A DNA stretch of 64,000 nucleotides from Anopheles merus. Lineage: Eukaryota; Arthropoda; Insecta; Diptera; Culicidae. How positions within the stretch are numbered: the first letter of the stretch is position 1; each line of letters opens with the position of its first letter. A program made the translations under genes and the position numbers. Of this stretch, positions 45,601-58,000 are shown piece by piece. The stretch spans positions 38,032,539 to 38,096,538 of the forward strand of contig NC_054085.1 in assembly GCF_017562075.2 (NCBI RefSeq), read 5' to 3'. Under the pieces are notes generated by a model that was not told the origin of the DNA, ran no database searches, and saw nothing but the letters and a program-made list of their open reading frames with translations.

Positions 45601-47799
45601 CTCCAGTGTGGCGGAGTTAATCGGCACAAAGTAACAACTCTCGTCTCCCATACTTCTCTGTCTCTGCTGCCGCCGGCCAACGCCACTCACGTTATCAATC
45701 TGCACCGATGAGATCAAATTGGTGGTAAGCTTGATGTACTCCTGGATCTGATTTAGCGTCTCCTCGACCGTAGCACCGGCAGTGTTGAATGGCAAGGTGG
45801 CGGACCCGTAGCGCGATCCGGAAGAAGTCGATGGCACGGCTGCAGTCGCTAGGTGCGGTTGATTATACTGCTGTTGATGCTGTTGCTGCTGCTGCTGCTG
45901 CTGCCGATGGTTAGAGTTTTTGTTCAAGTTCAGCTGATTCTGAGAGGCACCATCCGGTACGCGATAGCTTAGCGGCGAAGAAGTGGAGCGTGTCTGTCCG
46001 GCTTGCTGCTGCTGCTGATGTAGCTGATGCTGTTGCTGTTGTTGAAGCTGCAGAAGTGGATTTAGGATGTGCTGCTGCTTCGGTATGACGCCCGTACTGG
46101 AAGCACCACCGGAAGCGGAGTGTCCCGCCGATGCGCCACTGTGCAGAAGATTGTTAACGCTGTGTGTGGAACCGATCGGGCCACCGCTACCACTCGCTGA
46201 GGCACCCTCGTTCAGGCGGAAGGTTTGCTGTAGCGCCGAGTTGGGAGTCGTTGGAATCACCACACCGACTGCCGTATTGTGCGGTTCGTTCTGTTCGCCG
46301 CTGGCACTTTCGTTCAGCAGATTGCGCCGCACGATCGGGCGCACCGGTATGTAGCGGCTGTTATCTTGCAGCGACAGATTATCTGCAACGAGAGCACATG
46401 TAACACAGGAGGTATAAATAGTTTTACTTCGAGGTTAAAAAATGGGGTGCGTTTTTACTAATTTATCTCCCAACAGTGATAACCGGGGTGGTGGTTGCGA
46501 TAAGTGAAACGTTTCTGAATGGGCCGATTCAAATGCCGCGCAGCGGCGATACTAAATCTTTTCAACCACATTTACTCCCCTCAGCCCCGTGGGGGCCTGA
46601 AGGCCATCGGGCGGGTGTGTTTCAGTGCGGTGCGTTACTGTTACACACCTTGACGCAAGCAAATGACGCTAAATTTAGATCATAAACGCGGGGTTTTGCA
46701 GCGCACATTGAGCGTGGCTTGGACACGTTACGGAAATCCAAACGAAAAAGGGTAACAAGATTTGGGAAGGGACAATTTCGTTGCACAAACAGCTTCCAGA
46801 TCGATAAAACACAGACACACACACACACGTTTACAGGTAGCATTCCGCAATCGACGATGAAGCTCGTACTCGTGTTTGCCATTCAATTTTGATGAGGATT
46901 ATTTTTGTCTTGCTGTGACGCAGAGCAAGCGAATAGAATTTCCTCGACCCACCGCAAGCTACGATACCAAACATGGAAAAGATGTAGCTAAGGTGCTGAT
47001 GCACGTGGGCTAGAAGAGAGAGACGGAGGGAAACCAGCAGCAACGGCCGGCCGGATAATTTCACCAAATCCAACGCATCCATTACTCACCGATTTCGTAA
47101 CAGGTGCCCTCGCCTGGTGTCCGATTGTTGCGCGGTTTCAGCAGAACGTTCTGTCCCTGGGATTGCTGCTGGTGCTGCTGCTGCTGCTGCTGGCCGCTTG
47201 TCGGCGGGTGCTGGGCGCCACTGAAGTGCTGCTGCTGTGGCTGTTGTTGCGTGTTGTTGTTCTGCACCACCGACGATGCGCCGGAAACGGTCGCCCAGTC
47301 GACGAGTACCTTGAGAAGGAAAAACACAGTCACTAATCCGATCCAACAGAGAAGCACGCTGCCGATGATCATCCGGCCGGGTCAAAGTCACGTCGTCGGT
47401 TGCGGACGATTTGCTGTAGCAGACTGGCAGGCCCGAGGACCCCGCTGCACGATCGTGGCCGTCGATGCGCTCTCGCGGGGCCATCCTCTCAGCTCAGGTG
47501 GGAGTTGCGCGAAAATCTGGCCCTTCCGTGCTATAATTAGCTCGGCGATGCTCTCGCCGAAATCTTTCACGGCACATACACAAACACACCCTTGTCTGTC
47601 AGGTCTGTGCGCACACGTGAAGCGTCTACCAGCCGCACCGAAAGCTGCTGCAACTTACATTCAGCTGCTGCTGGAGCTGGTCTCTCCGGGTCGGGGCGAC
47701 GATTTCCTGCGGGACCGCATTCTTCTTCGACGCTTTCGATTTCGGTTTCGTGCCCGTCTGCCGGTTGTTGTTCTGATTGTTGCTCGAGCCCGGTGCCAT
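38157..47799 (-). CDS. PCM1: Pericentriolar material 1 (PCM1) homologue
   Basis: Eight exons join in phase: 47799-47659, 47309-47090, 46382-45577, 45214-42842, 42758-41836, 41133-40093, 40019-38240 and 38180-38157, giving 2,435 residues (human PCM1: about 2,024). PCM1 is the scaffold of centriolar satellites and carries proteins to centrosomes and cilia. Best evidence is the block at about 1836-1900 (SKLFEALKENVYQEV, NESRPHFLIQLFRELQL), nearly the same as human FEALRDTIYSEV and NESRPHFLIELFHELQL. Coiled coils lie near 423-459, 480-549, 775-831 and 858-891; ITQCNQLLWIQQREINNL near 1155-1172 matches human LNQCYTQLTWQQNNVQRL. An acidic run is followed by an SR-rich patch near 700-750. Polyglutamine, glycine and histidine tracts explain the extra length. 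The ATG lies in CAAAATGG. Every donor is GT and every acceptor AG. The family call is firm; exon 8 is the least certain. Confidence 0.9.
38363..38411 (-). repeat. CAG-type tract encoding polyglutamine in PCM1 exon 7
   Basis: Repeated CAG codons on the minus strand encode Gln runs near the C-terminal end of exon 7. Similar tracts occur at about 39581-39621, 40349-40371, 42072-42093, 44176-44201, 45882-45903 and 47166-47193. Confidence 0.85.
40020..40092 (-). other. PCM1 intron 6 (73 bp)
   Basis: Donor GTGAGT and acceptor CCCCGATTCCAG on the minus strand, phase 2. Joining the exons gives the codon AAG and restores the conserved C-terminal block directly after DSK. Confidence 0.85.
41134..41835 (-). 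other. PCM1 intron 5 (702 bp)
   Basis: Donor GTAACT and acceptor TTTCTTGCAG on the minus strand, phase 2. No other gene is seen inside it. Confidence 0.8.
42759..42841 (-). other. PCM1 intron 4 (83 bp)
   Basis: Donor GTAAGT and acceptor TTTCTCCCAATCAG on the minus strand, phase 0. It contains an A-run after GTAAGTGGG. Confidence 0.85.
45215..45576 (-). other. PCM1 intron 3 (362 bp)
   Basis: Donor GTGCGT and acceptor CCTTTCAG on the minus strand, phase 0. The exon upstream ends RHSDTE and the exon downstream begins LNGGPRPQ. Confidence 0.75.
46383..47089 (-). other. PCM1 intron 2 (707 bp)
   Basis: Donor GTGAGT and acceptor TCTCGTTGCAG on the minus strand, phase 1; the join completes an Asp codon (EIGDNLSLQ). 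A short CA run lies near 46811-46826. Confidence 0.8.
47310..47658 (-). other. PCM1 intron 1 (349 bp)
   Basis: Donor GTAAGT and acceptor TTTTTCCTTCTCAAG on the minus strand, phase 0. The first exon ends QQQLN and the second begins VLVDWATVSG. Confidence 0.75.
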
Positions 47800-50700
47800 T
47801 TTGGCGCAGGAAGTGCAGTCGCTGTGCTGTAGCAACAATTTTCACTCCGTCAGTGCACTCCAGGAGGACATGTTAGGAGCGGCCAGACGAATGCACCGCA
47901 CGACACGTTGCACCTGGCTGTGTTGGGGGTTAAAAGCACACAATTCTGCAGTAAAACACTGAAGCAAACAATGCGGTGACAAATTTTCGATGCTTTTCGA
48001 GAGTTCACTTATGCAAAATGTAATAATTTAGAGCATTTCACTGCAGACAGGCGTTTTGTTTTCTCCAGACTGAAGAGATTTTGTGTATTTTTTCTCCGTG
48101 TGTGTGAGTGTGTGTTGACGTTTGTGGTTGATGGACGCGTTTGACACTAGCGCACAAGGTACACACATTGTAGGTGCATGAGTGAGAACGAATTTTTGAA
48201 TTTAAAAATTGAAATGAATCATGTTTTGAATAAAAGCGAAAATTTTTGTTCATAAATTAATGTGAGACTTTTTATAGTCAATGAGCTTAAGCAAATTGCA
48301 AATATTTTTAAACTGTCTTGGAACTGAGCCTTGGCAACGGTAGTAGTGAGAGGGTTTCTCATTACAGTGAGAGGTGAAACAAATTCTCATACCCACGTTT
48401 CATCGGCTCATCATCATCGCCTTTCCAGCGATGGAATGAAAGTGTGGGAAAGAGTGGAGCTAATACTGAGTGAGGTGGTAGAACTCTCCACACGTCTGAG
48501 AAGCCGTGAGATGGGAGTGAGTATTAGCCAGCGCTCTGTGCCAATGGAACTTTGCAGAACAAATGCAATAAAAAGAAGGCGAATGAATGCATTTTTATGT
48601 TATATGAATAACAAAGCTATTTATTTTTTGTTTGATAAGGTTGTACTTCCATATGAAATTGTAGGGATAAACATTTTTTTTTTAATATGTAACATCGTCA
48701 AAAAAGTTGTTTATTGTCTATTTGTTGTTTTTGTTGGGTGAAATAAAAAAAAAAACAAACACAGAACAATCCGATGAGCTAGAGCCTCTCTCTCACTGTT
48801 TCGCACCGCCTCTCGCACAATCTCACACGCAAAGGTTTTGGGTAGATGCACGAGAGCCGACCGTCGCTTTACTCTCGCGACACTCGAAGCGAACGGACGT
48901 GCCCGCTGCGTGTGTTGCGTGTCGTCGCGTCTGAACCAAAAGATTTGGTTTTTTGGGTGTTCGGTTTCTACGTAACGCAAACGTGACAACGTTCAATTAC
49001 AAACTGACAAAAAGTAATAATAATAATAATATCTACGATTTCGCTTCGCTCATGAAACACAAGCGCACTATTTCGGGGGGTCGCGTTAGTGTATTACTCG
49101 ACAAACGAAGTGTTTGTGTTTAATATCTCCCCGTGAGACAGCCAGCAGCAAGAACGTTTCCGTAAGGCGAACGGGTAAGCAGAGCGGAGCAGTGGTGGTG
49201 GTGGTGCGTGGGGTGCTGTGTGTAGTTGAAAGGGGTGTGAAGGTGCAGGAGGAAGGTGGGACATTAGGCATTATAGAGGAAAAACAAGATCTCACTGTAC
49301 CCACCCGCACGCCGTAGGAACTGTTTGTGTCTGTGTGTGCGTGCGTGTGTAACGTCATTTAACATAGAGCCACGAGAGAGGAAAACAAGTGAGAATAGGG
49401 AAAGTGAGAGTGAGCAAGAGAGAACGAAACCGAAGGCAGCAGACGACGAAATCAAACTGTGCTTGGGCCCGCGGGTGCGTTGGTGTGAGCGAGAGCGGGA
49501 AGGTGTGTAATAAAAGCATTATGTTGAACGCGCATAAATGCATATGTGAAGTGGAAGGCCGGGAGTGGAGAAGGCGGGTATGGTGTGCAGTTTTTCCCCT
49601 TCCTTCGCTGCTGTGTTGTTGCTGCTGCTCAATGCAATTTGTTCTTCATAGTTGTTTTTGTTTTTTTTGCTTCACAATGAGGAAGAAAAGAAGGATGGCA
49701 TCCTGATTAATAAAGTGAAGTGTGATTATAGTGTCTGGTGGTAGTGGAGGTGGGGGAATCAATGAAAAAAAAACTAAGGGGTGAAACACCTTGTTAATTA
49801 CCTAATTTCAATGGCCCGTTTGAGTTTCGGTTGTTCTCTTGAGATGAGCGACAAGTTTTATCGTCGTTTTGAATATGCTACTTTGATGAGACATGAGACA
49901 GGTCTCCGCCTTGGTGACGTGTGAGCAAAAACTCTCGTCGCTCGTTCTCGCTCACTCTGCTTGTGCACTTTACAGAAAGGGACAGGAAGGGTGATGGGGG
50001 GGATAAAGCGATAATCTCGCGATAAAGCAATTTAAGTGTGAATTATTTCCGACAACAGTTTTGTGTTTGCTCTGTGTGTGCGCTCGCGCGCGTTTGTGTG
50101 TATTTGTGTAGTTGAATGGTTGTGTCGTCGGTCGTCGCCGAATAAATGAAACACACCGTTTTCTTTTGTTTGCAGTCGGGTGTGTGTTCGAATGGCTTTT
50201 GAAGACACTTTTTGTCCAATCGAGTGTGTGTGTGTGTGTGTGAGAATGAGCAATAAACGATTGCACATACATTGTGTATGCGTGCTCTGCTCCCCTTTGA
50301 TCGATCCCTCCTCGAATCGGTCGTTTGTCCGCTGCTTAAATATTCATTTTCATCCATGCAAACACACACACACCTAGACGCACGCACACAACCACACGCA
50401 CTAATACAGGCGCAAGCAGACCATTGCTCGTGTCGCTCTCTAGGTAGAGGCGTATTTTGTTTTTTTTTTTGGTTTGTTGCCTTGGTAACGTCGAAATAGC
50501 AAAACAACGCACTAATTTTCAGTTGAAAACTATCATCAGTCGGTGTGGCACTGGGTTTCATCAACTGTGTGATGGTGTTAATCGAAAAATGCGACTAGAA
50601 TCTAGGCAAATAGTGTAGAAGTGAACAAATAAATAATGGAGGAACAATAAGTACTTGAATTTAACAGTGTACCAGTATTAACGAGCTATTTTCATGCGCA

Positions 50701-52149
50701 ATAGGAATAGCAGAAGTGAATGTATTTATTTTTCATGAATTATTTTTAATTCTGTTTTTCTTCTGCTCAGACAGAACCTTTCATCCTACCATCGCGTGTG
50801 ACGTGTGCTGTTTACTATTGTGACAAGCGAATATTATTACTCTCGCAGGAGTGAAAATAAAAAAAATACGCTTTTTTGGTGAAATAGAATCGAGCCGTAA
50901 CATCGTAATATTTGCGTAGCTATCTTTCTCCCATCTCCTGGAGCGGAATGGAATACGGCTAGTGTTAAATAATAGTTCTCGCCGTGTGTGTGCGTGTGTG
51001 TGCGAGAGTGTGTGTGTATATGCATGACGGCAAAGGTGTGTGCAGTGCGAATTGTGGAAAAGCTAATGAGATAAATCGGCCGAAAGTATGTTCAATCAAG
51101 CAATCGTTTAAATATCTCATTTGTGAGTGTCGCCGCCCTCTGTTTGCTAATGAGAATTCGGTCCTCTCCCGTCTCATGCCGTCTCGTGGGATTGTGGAAG
51201 CATTGAAGAAGAAGAATAAGTAGAAGGAGTAGTAGTAGAGGGGCAGGCAGAAGGTGGTGATGGTGGCTGGTACCCGCATTTACGAAGCGCGAGTGCATTA
51301 TTGCATTTCCCATCCAAAAAATAGTCGCGCGAGGGTGAGAATCCTATCTCACACACCGCTCTCCTCCTCTCACCGTGCAACCGGCTGTCAGATAATTGAC
51401 AGATTTCTACGTATGTGTATGTTGTTGTTGCTTGGGTAACCGGACCCAACCAAAAAAAAAAAACGAATCGAGTAGTCGCATTTTAAACACGATAAAATTA
51501 AGCAAAGCAACCTCCCGAAAAAAAGCACACGAATCTTTCCGGCTGGCCGCGCTCTTGCATCCCCCCCTCCCTCCAGCGGGCCCTTTCCGCCCTTGTGTGC
51601 GCACGTAATAAAAGCCGGTTTTTTTTGTTGCGTCCCCAAAAGGAGAAACTCGTCGCGCTCCCCGAGCATCATCACACACGCGGTTCGGGTCGGTCAGCTA
51701 ATTCGCTCACCATCGCCGTTCGGGCGAGTTATTCGCGCGAGCGTGCGGTCTCGCTCTCGGCTCATTCTCTCTCTCTTTCCCTCTCGCGCGCGCGTTCACG
51801 GTTGCCCCCGCGAGACGACGAATTACAGAGTTCGTTTAAGGTTTTTTTTTTGCCATTGTTGTTTCCTGCCAATGAATTTGCTTTCCGAAGCAAAAGGTGC
51901 AAAGACTAAGCGCGCGGAGTAGAGGTAAATCGCTGTCCGTTAAGAAAAAATAGCTGCCAAACGGAGCAGCGCCAGCCACCGCCGAACCAACGTCCAGCAG
52001 CGGCAGCAGGCAACACATTCGTTCGCTCAGGTGGAACTAACATCATCAATATTGAAACAAGGTGAACGCAATATCCGATAGCACAGCGCAATAGCAGCAA
52101 CATCGGGAAGCAATTCCGCACAGCAGCATCATCATACTACGGCTCGATT
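47800..52149. other. Upstream region of PCM1 and promoter/leader region of a plus-strand gene
   Basis: No coding frame is supported. The first few hundred bases should hold the PCM1 promoter and 5' leader. From about 49.3 kb the sequence is dense in GAGAG, GTGTG and TCTC tracts, and an inverted CTGTCA/TGACAG pair lies near 51386-51403. GGTCAGCT near 51693, followed by CT-rich sequence, resembles an initiator. 51.7-52.15 kb has the look of a 5' untranslated leader ending at the ATG at 52150. (TAA)n occurs near 49015-49031. Confidence 0.4.
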
Positions 52150-52161
52150 ATGGAGATCAAG
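52150..52161 (+). CDS. Probable first coding exon (MEIK) of a gene extending beyond the window
   Basis: ATGGAGATCAAG is followed directly by the consensus donor GTGAGT. The ATG is preceded by GATT and by a leader rich in CAG/CAA/CATC triplets, as in many insect 5' UTRs. Only four codons (MEIK) lie here, so the product cannot be named. I found no convincing acceptor and exon to the right, so the intron would be at least 11.8 kb. Confidence 0.35.
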
Positions 52162-54916
52162 GTGAGTTGTTTAAATGACAGCTTTGACATTTTTAAGGGC
52201 TCGCAGGAGAAAGAGAATCTGTGCTGGGAGTGGTGGTGGGAGATTTACATTAACGCGCAGCGAAAGTGATAAGAGAGTGGCCGAGGGAGGAGTAGCGTTT
52301 TCCACGGAAGGGGTAATTTTCCGGGAAATGTGCAAAATAAACACAGCTTGGCAAAAAGTTTATCCTCTCTCGGTGGCGGCGCTCCCGTGTTACGGTGGGG
52401 CATTATCGCTGAAGTTCGTTTTCGTTGGAAAACGTAATTATTAAATTAAATAAATTCTCCGGTTTTTTGGAATTATAACTTGGATCTCTTTTTTCTCCCA
52501 TTTTATTAAGCCTTAAGGCTTTCTTTTTGTCAATCAAAATTGTTGGTTGTGATTGTAATGGAATAATAAGTATTGATTTGTTTGTAAAATATATTTCTAG
52601 AAAATCCTTCAAAGCTGCTCTGAGAATAGGTTCAGTAAAGGCAAACAGCCCGTCTCGCTTCCAAAACACTGCATAACGAGTGTTCAACGGAAAATCAATC
52701 AATCCAATTGGCATACTTCACAAGAACGCACACACTGCACAGCCCATTGAACGTTCCCCATCTTCTTCCCGGAATGTAAACCTCCAACTCGTTCAGGCGA
52801 ATTGTTTCGCAACAAGCGAATGCAGCGTGAATGCAGCTGGCTTGCTGCAGCTGCATTGATTTATCTCATCCCCGCGGGGTTCGGAAAGTCATATAGCATA
52901 ATCTGCGGCGAACGAGGAGCCGGACGCGCGAGAAAAAAACAAAGCGCGACAAACAGCGCAGCTTTGGGAAGATAATTTCATGTTAATTTCCTTCTCGCTG
53001 TGTGTGTTAACCTGCTCCGTTCCTGCCGTTGAGCGGTGTAACCCTTCGCACACAATCGCCCTCGGGGGGTGCACGGGTTTTGGCAGATAACGGGCTCGGG
53101 CTCTAATGTGTTTGCCCTGACAGGGCGTTATCAAAACTTTGTTGTGCGCTGTTCTGTGTGTGTATGTGTTGAAGTGGCGCTACTTTTCTTCTTCGTCTGT
53201 TGCACTTCTTGTGTATTGTAAGCATTCACAGTGTGTGAGATGTCTATCACGCTTTTGTTCAGCTGTGTTTTTTTTTCTTTTCTCCTGCTTAACTGTATTT
53301 TCTTATCAACTTGTCGATTGCGGGTCGGTCATTGAATGTTGAAGTTTCTGTACAGACCGCTTGTTTGTGGAAGATGCCAGCGAGGGCAGGTGCGGCAAGA
53401 AAATCTCACCACCAAAAAAAAAAGTTTCAAAACAGCTGAAATGCTTCTTAGAAGGAGCTGTGTTGTATAAGCTCTGTTATAGAATGAGCCCGAACGCTCG
53501 ACCCGGTTTATGACGAAATAAAAATAGCAAATTGGAAAATGAAATGCCTACCTTATTATTAGGTCCCCCACTCGCTCGCCTAATGCCTTTCGTGGTGTCT
53601 GTTTGTGGGGTGTGTATGGCTCGTAAAAAAGGTAATTTTAATTTCCAGGCTCCAAAGACCCTCCCGCTCAATATACACTTCACGGTGATAATGATTTGAC
53701 CAGAGCCAAACCAATAATATACACCAGGGTTTTACAATCCATCTTCCACCACTAGCACTAGCTGCTGCTGCGGTATCAGTATGAATGATTTATGCGTCGA
53801 GAATTTTTGTGATGTTTTACTATTTCTAAAACCTCACGCCATAAATAAGCCTTTTGTTGTTGTAGGCCGAAAGCTTGATGGGGATGGATGGTTTGATTAA
53901 AAGAAAACACAACCAGTGTACGGGTTTTTTTTTTGGTTTTGTCCATGACAAACAGGTTCTTTCTTTTTGTGTTGGAAGAAGGTCGGCAAAGTGTGTTTGC
54001 GGATTTTACATCCCGACAAAACTGTATTTTAGAACTCCACTTTGCAGTACAATTTTAATGTTTTCAAATATTTCGGACTGTTTTGAGCACTTTTTTGTTG
54101 GCTGTAGAGATGCATCGTAAATCATAACGATGACGACACACTTGTACATCCCGGGAAGAGCTAAAACTTTTGCTGTTGTTCGTTCGCATTCGTCATTGAC
54201 GAGTCCGACCTGATTGTTGCTCAGAAAACCACTCAAATCCGGCTAACAGATATGCTCTGTTTTGTCCTTTTCTCGTTCCATGTGGAAATTAGAGTTTAAA
54301 TTCGCACATTGCATGTGTGTTGTGCGGTTTCGATGCCATTTTATTACCATGCCCGAAACCCGTTCAAAATCGTGTGAGATGATGCGGCCCTGCTTGTCTG
54401 CCTCGTGCCTCGCTTCCTGTCAGCCCTCGCTCACTGCTCAAGTTGTTATTCGACTCCGTGTTTTTTTCACATTCGGTCGTAAAATCTTTCTCTCTCTCCG
54501 TCTTCTGTGTGGATGGATAGAAGATTCTTGCTCCTCTTCCAGGGTGTCCAGGGTTATGACTGGATGCCCAAGTAGAACATAATGGATGCATGCACCACCG
54601 TCCGTCATCGACGATTGCGGAAAGCGCAAAACTTGACGAGCGGCAGTATGTTCTTGTTCTGTTTTCTTCGTGTTTGTGCGCATGTTGTTAGATGTTGGTG
54701 GCCTCGAATAGTTAGTCACATGTGGCTTAACGTGGTCGTCTTTTGTCACGGTTTAATATGTGTGTCTGTGTGTGAGCGTGTTGTCGCTTTATTGCTCCCA
54801 ATCCAAGGGGGGTGCCCTTTTTTGTACTTTGGTCTATGGGATTACTTGCTTTTTTCCTTCTCCAACAAGAGGATTAGGTGTCATAGAGCGCAATAGTTTC
54901 ATATGTTAAGTATGTA

Positions 54917-55000
54917 CAGTTATGGCAAAAGTTGAAGATTCTTGAATGTTCTTAATACCCCTCAAGTTTGAATTAAGCAACAACTTTAACTGTTGTCAGC
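54917..55000. mobile_element. Possible decayed Tc1-like end
   Basis: TACAGTTATGGCAAAAGTTG resembles the TA-CAGT ends of Tc1-type elements (CAGT followed by GGCNAAAGT). No matching inverted end and no transposase frame were found, so this is at most a solo end or relic. Confidence 0.2.
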
Positions 55001-58000
55001 ACTTTTTTCTGCAACTCTCTGATCCAGTAAAACCCGGTTTGTAAAGTTTTGTGCTATTATTGGAAGGGTAGCGTTGATGCTTACCTCTTCTTGCCATCAA
55101 AGTGCATGAGTCTTTATGAGGTGCAATTTTAGGAAGATGCATACCACCGTGTGCACACTGTTATCTGTAACTAATGAAACATGAAGCTCGTCAAACCAGC
55201 GTTATTACCGTAATACATGCTCATAAAAGGCAAACCTCTACACCGCACAGTCCTTGGCTACCATAAATCCAGCGTCCGTGACATCTCTTCCGTCCCATCG
55301 CAGCGAACAGGGACAGTAAATTTGCGCTGAGAAAAAATAAGCAAAAGGAAACTATTTTTAACCCCTCACACTCAACTCTCTCGCTCTCTTGGTGCTGTCT
55401 GTGGAGTAGTAAAATCGATACCACCGTGCCTTCCCTTTGACTCGCTCCGTCAATATCCGTCAAACCCATGGCCAGTAATGGTCAGAGCTGGTGGACAAAT
55501 GAATGATACTCCTGCGCTGGTCCAAATGGTGTGCTTTATCATGTGCCTGCTTTCTATACCTTTTTGGTATGAGTTATTGCTGCATGAGGAAAAGCGCTGC
55601 ATTCGATACAATAAAAGGATATACGTTGGAACTAATTTACATTTTACAGCAGTTTGAAGGCAATGCCATTTGATAAAAGCAATTGCAATTTGTTTTAATC
55701 TTAGTTTTGAAAGCTATTTAATTTTCATTACGTTTGATCATGTGGGCGACCAACTGTACCAAAATGGTCTAGAATAATCCATCGAATAATCCATAAATAT
55801 TAAGAACAGCAACGTTTCCTTGTAGGGAGCAACGCTAGCCTTGACGGTAGAAATAGGTCACTTTCGAGAGGCTCATTTCAACAATGTTCTCGAAACACGG
55901 TCCTAATCGTGGATTTAATCACCCTTAGCGTTTCGATAATGTACATTACGTACCAATACTGTGGGTGAGAGCATTCCTGCGATCGATGCATTTTGCTCGG
56001 GAGAAAGGTATTTAATTTTCATGTTTCCGGAGGTTGACCACAGGTTCGGTACACACGGAAGTCACTCACAACTGCAAACTGCAAAACCACTCATACCAAC
56101 AGGTGGATGTGTTGTGGGCTGTGTTAGAGCGAAAAAAAGTACATTCCACATTTATTTTTCCACGAATCACGCTTCTATGTGCTGCTGTTCGCTCTTGTGA
56201 CTGGAATGCATTGCTACATTATTAGAAATGAAAACAGTTTGGTTAGAATTGATGCAATCCGCTCGGCTCTGGATGCTGATGAAAAGCATTTCGACGCAAC
56301 ACTCCCCTTTGCACATTGAAGTGACATTCGTTTGCTGCATCATCATCGCGTTTGCATTTTGCTGGCTGCGCTAATTGGTGCAACTGATTACACGTGTCAG
56401 AGACAGATGAGATATTATTTGCCCAAATCCATACGAATCCTACGAATCTGAGAGGAATGGATGAGGGGAAGGGGGGCTTTTTGGTTCGATCGAAAATCAA
56501 TGAAAAAAGAGGGGGGTTGATTTTTCCCGAAAGTTTATCACACACAGGCACTAGATCGCATTCGGTGTTCGGGGTTCTGTGGGGATGGGCTTTTAATTAG
56601 TCGTGAAAAAGGCGGGCTGTTTGATGTGTGCACCGTGTGTGCATTGCTGTCGCTTTCGTGGAATGTAAGCTGTGTGATCTGTTGTTGAATCAATGAATGC
56701 AATGGTTGGGAAATTCGTAGAAAAGTGATGTGACTCATCGGTTGCTTTATATATCATTGAAATAAACACAGAATGCAAATAAATATCATGTTTCATAGAA
56801 CGCACAATTCGGTTACTACCGGGTTAGAAGAAAGATACAAATGTGCCTGCGTATTAAATAATATGGAAATGCATTCGTTAGTTTTTCAGCGACAGACGAT
56901 CTAATTGTGAAAGCTTGTAAAAACCCATCCAATATGCTTTAGCGAAATGCGTCGTAAAATGTAAAGAGAATGTGTGTCAATCGATATTTATATCGTTTCC
57001 GGGGAAGAAGCTTCGTTCAACTTCAATATGAATGTGTGGTGTTGGTTGGTAGTAATCGTTATTTCGTTCTTAGTTCGATGTGAAACCACTCTTTTGTTGT
57101 GTGTTTTATCTGCATGTGCTTCAGAGAAATATTCCTGGAAAGATTCAATCTTGATAAGAATCGAACCGACAACGGGCCGTGTAAAATCCATGCTTCTGCG
57201 CATCGCACTATTGGCTGAACCATACTGATGTATCGTTACAATCCAATATGGTTAAAGGCTGTAGCTTTTAGCTTATGATTTCGTTGGTTGATCAGTTTTG
57301 TGCAACACCTTTCACACTTTGCAATGGTAATACTGTAAGATCCGTTATTTTTTTTCTTACACTTCTTATAAACCTTATCTCGCCTGCTGGAATGAGCCAA
57401 CATTCCGCTGGATTGAATCTCGGTTTTTTCCCGTCTGCCCGGTGCTTCTCAGCTCTTTTATCGTTTTCTTCCAATCGATGGGTACGACTCACGAGAACGA
57501 CGTTTGATTGCAATTGAATTCAATATCGCTTGTGAATGTGGCAGCGCAGCCGATGCATTGACTGCTGCTGGGACATCCCAACCGTTTCAGAATCATAAAA
57601 GAGAAGGCACAAAACCAACAACAACAACAACAACAACAACGGCTCTTCGTCTACCCCTTGTCCGTTTTCTAATCGGCACGACGATGGACGACGATGGCGC
57701 GCCGAGTGTTTGGTTACGGTGGCGTACAAAAATCGGTGTGAAAATTGTGGACAAAAAGGGAAGCGGTCTGTAAGGGACGCATGAGGGTAAGGAAGCAAGA
57801 AGAAGAAGGTTCGGTGGAAAAAAAAGAATGAGAAAGGGAAAATAGAGAGAACCTTTTCGATTGAACGCAGCAGAAGGCCCGTATGCTGTGCGAGTGTGCC
57901 TTAATTGGTAATTGAATTCTTTCCATTTTTTCCGGTCATATTCCAGGGTACCAGGCTTTATAGTGTCGTGAATCAACTTTTCAGATCAACTTTTTGAGAC

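Noticed and set aside
50043..50564. 173-codon minus frame
   Set aside because: It is driven by CA/GT and GA simple repeats (His-Thr runs) with no domain.
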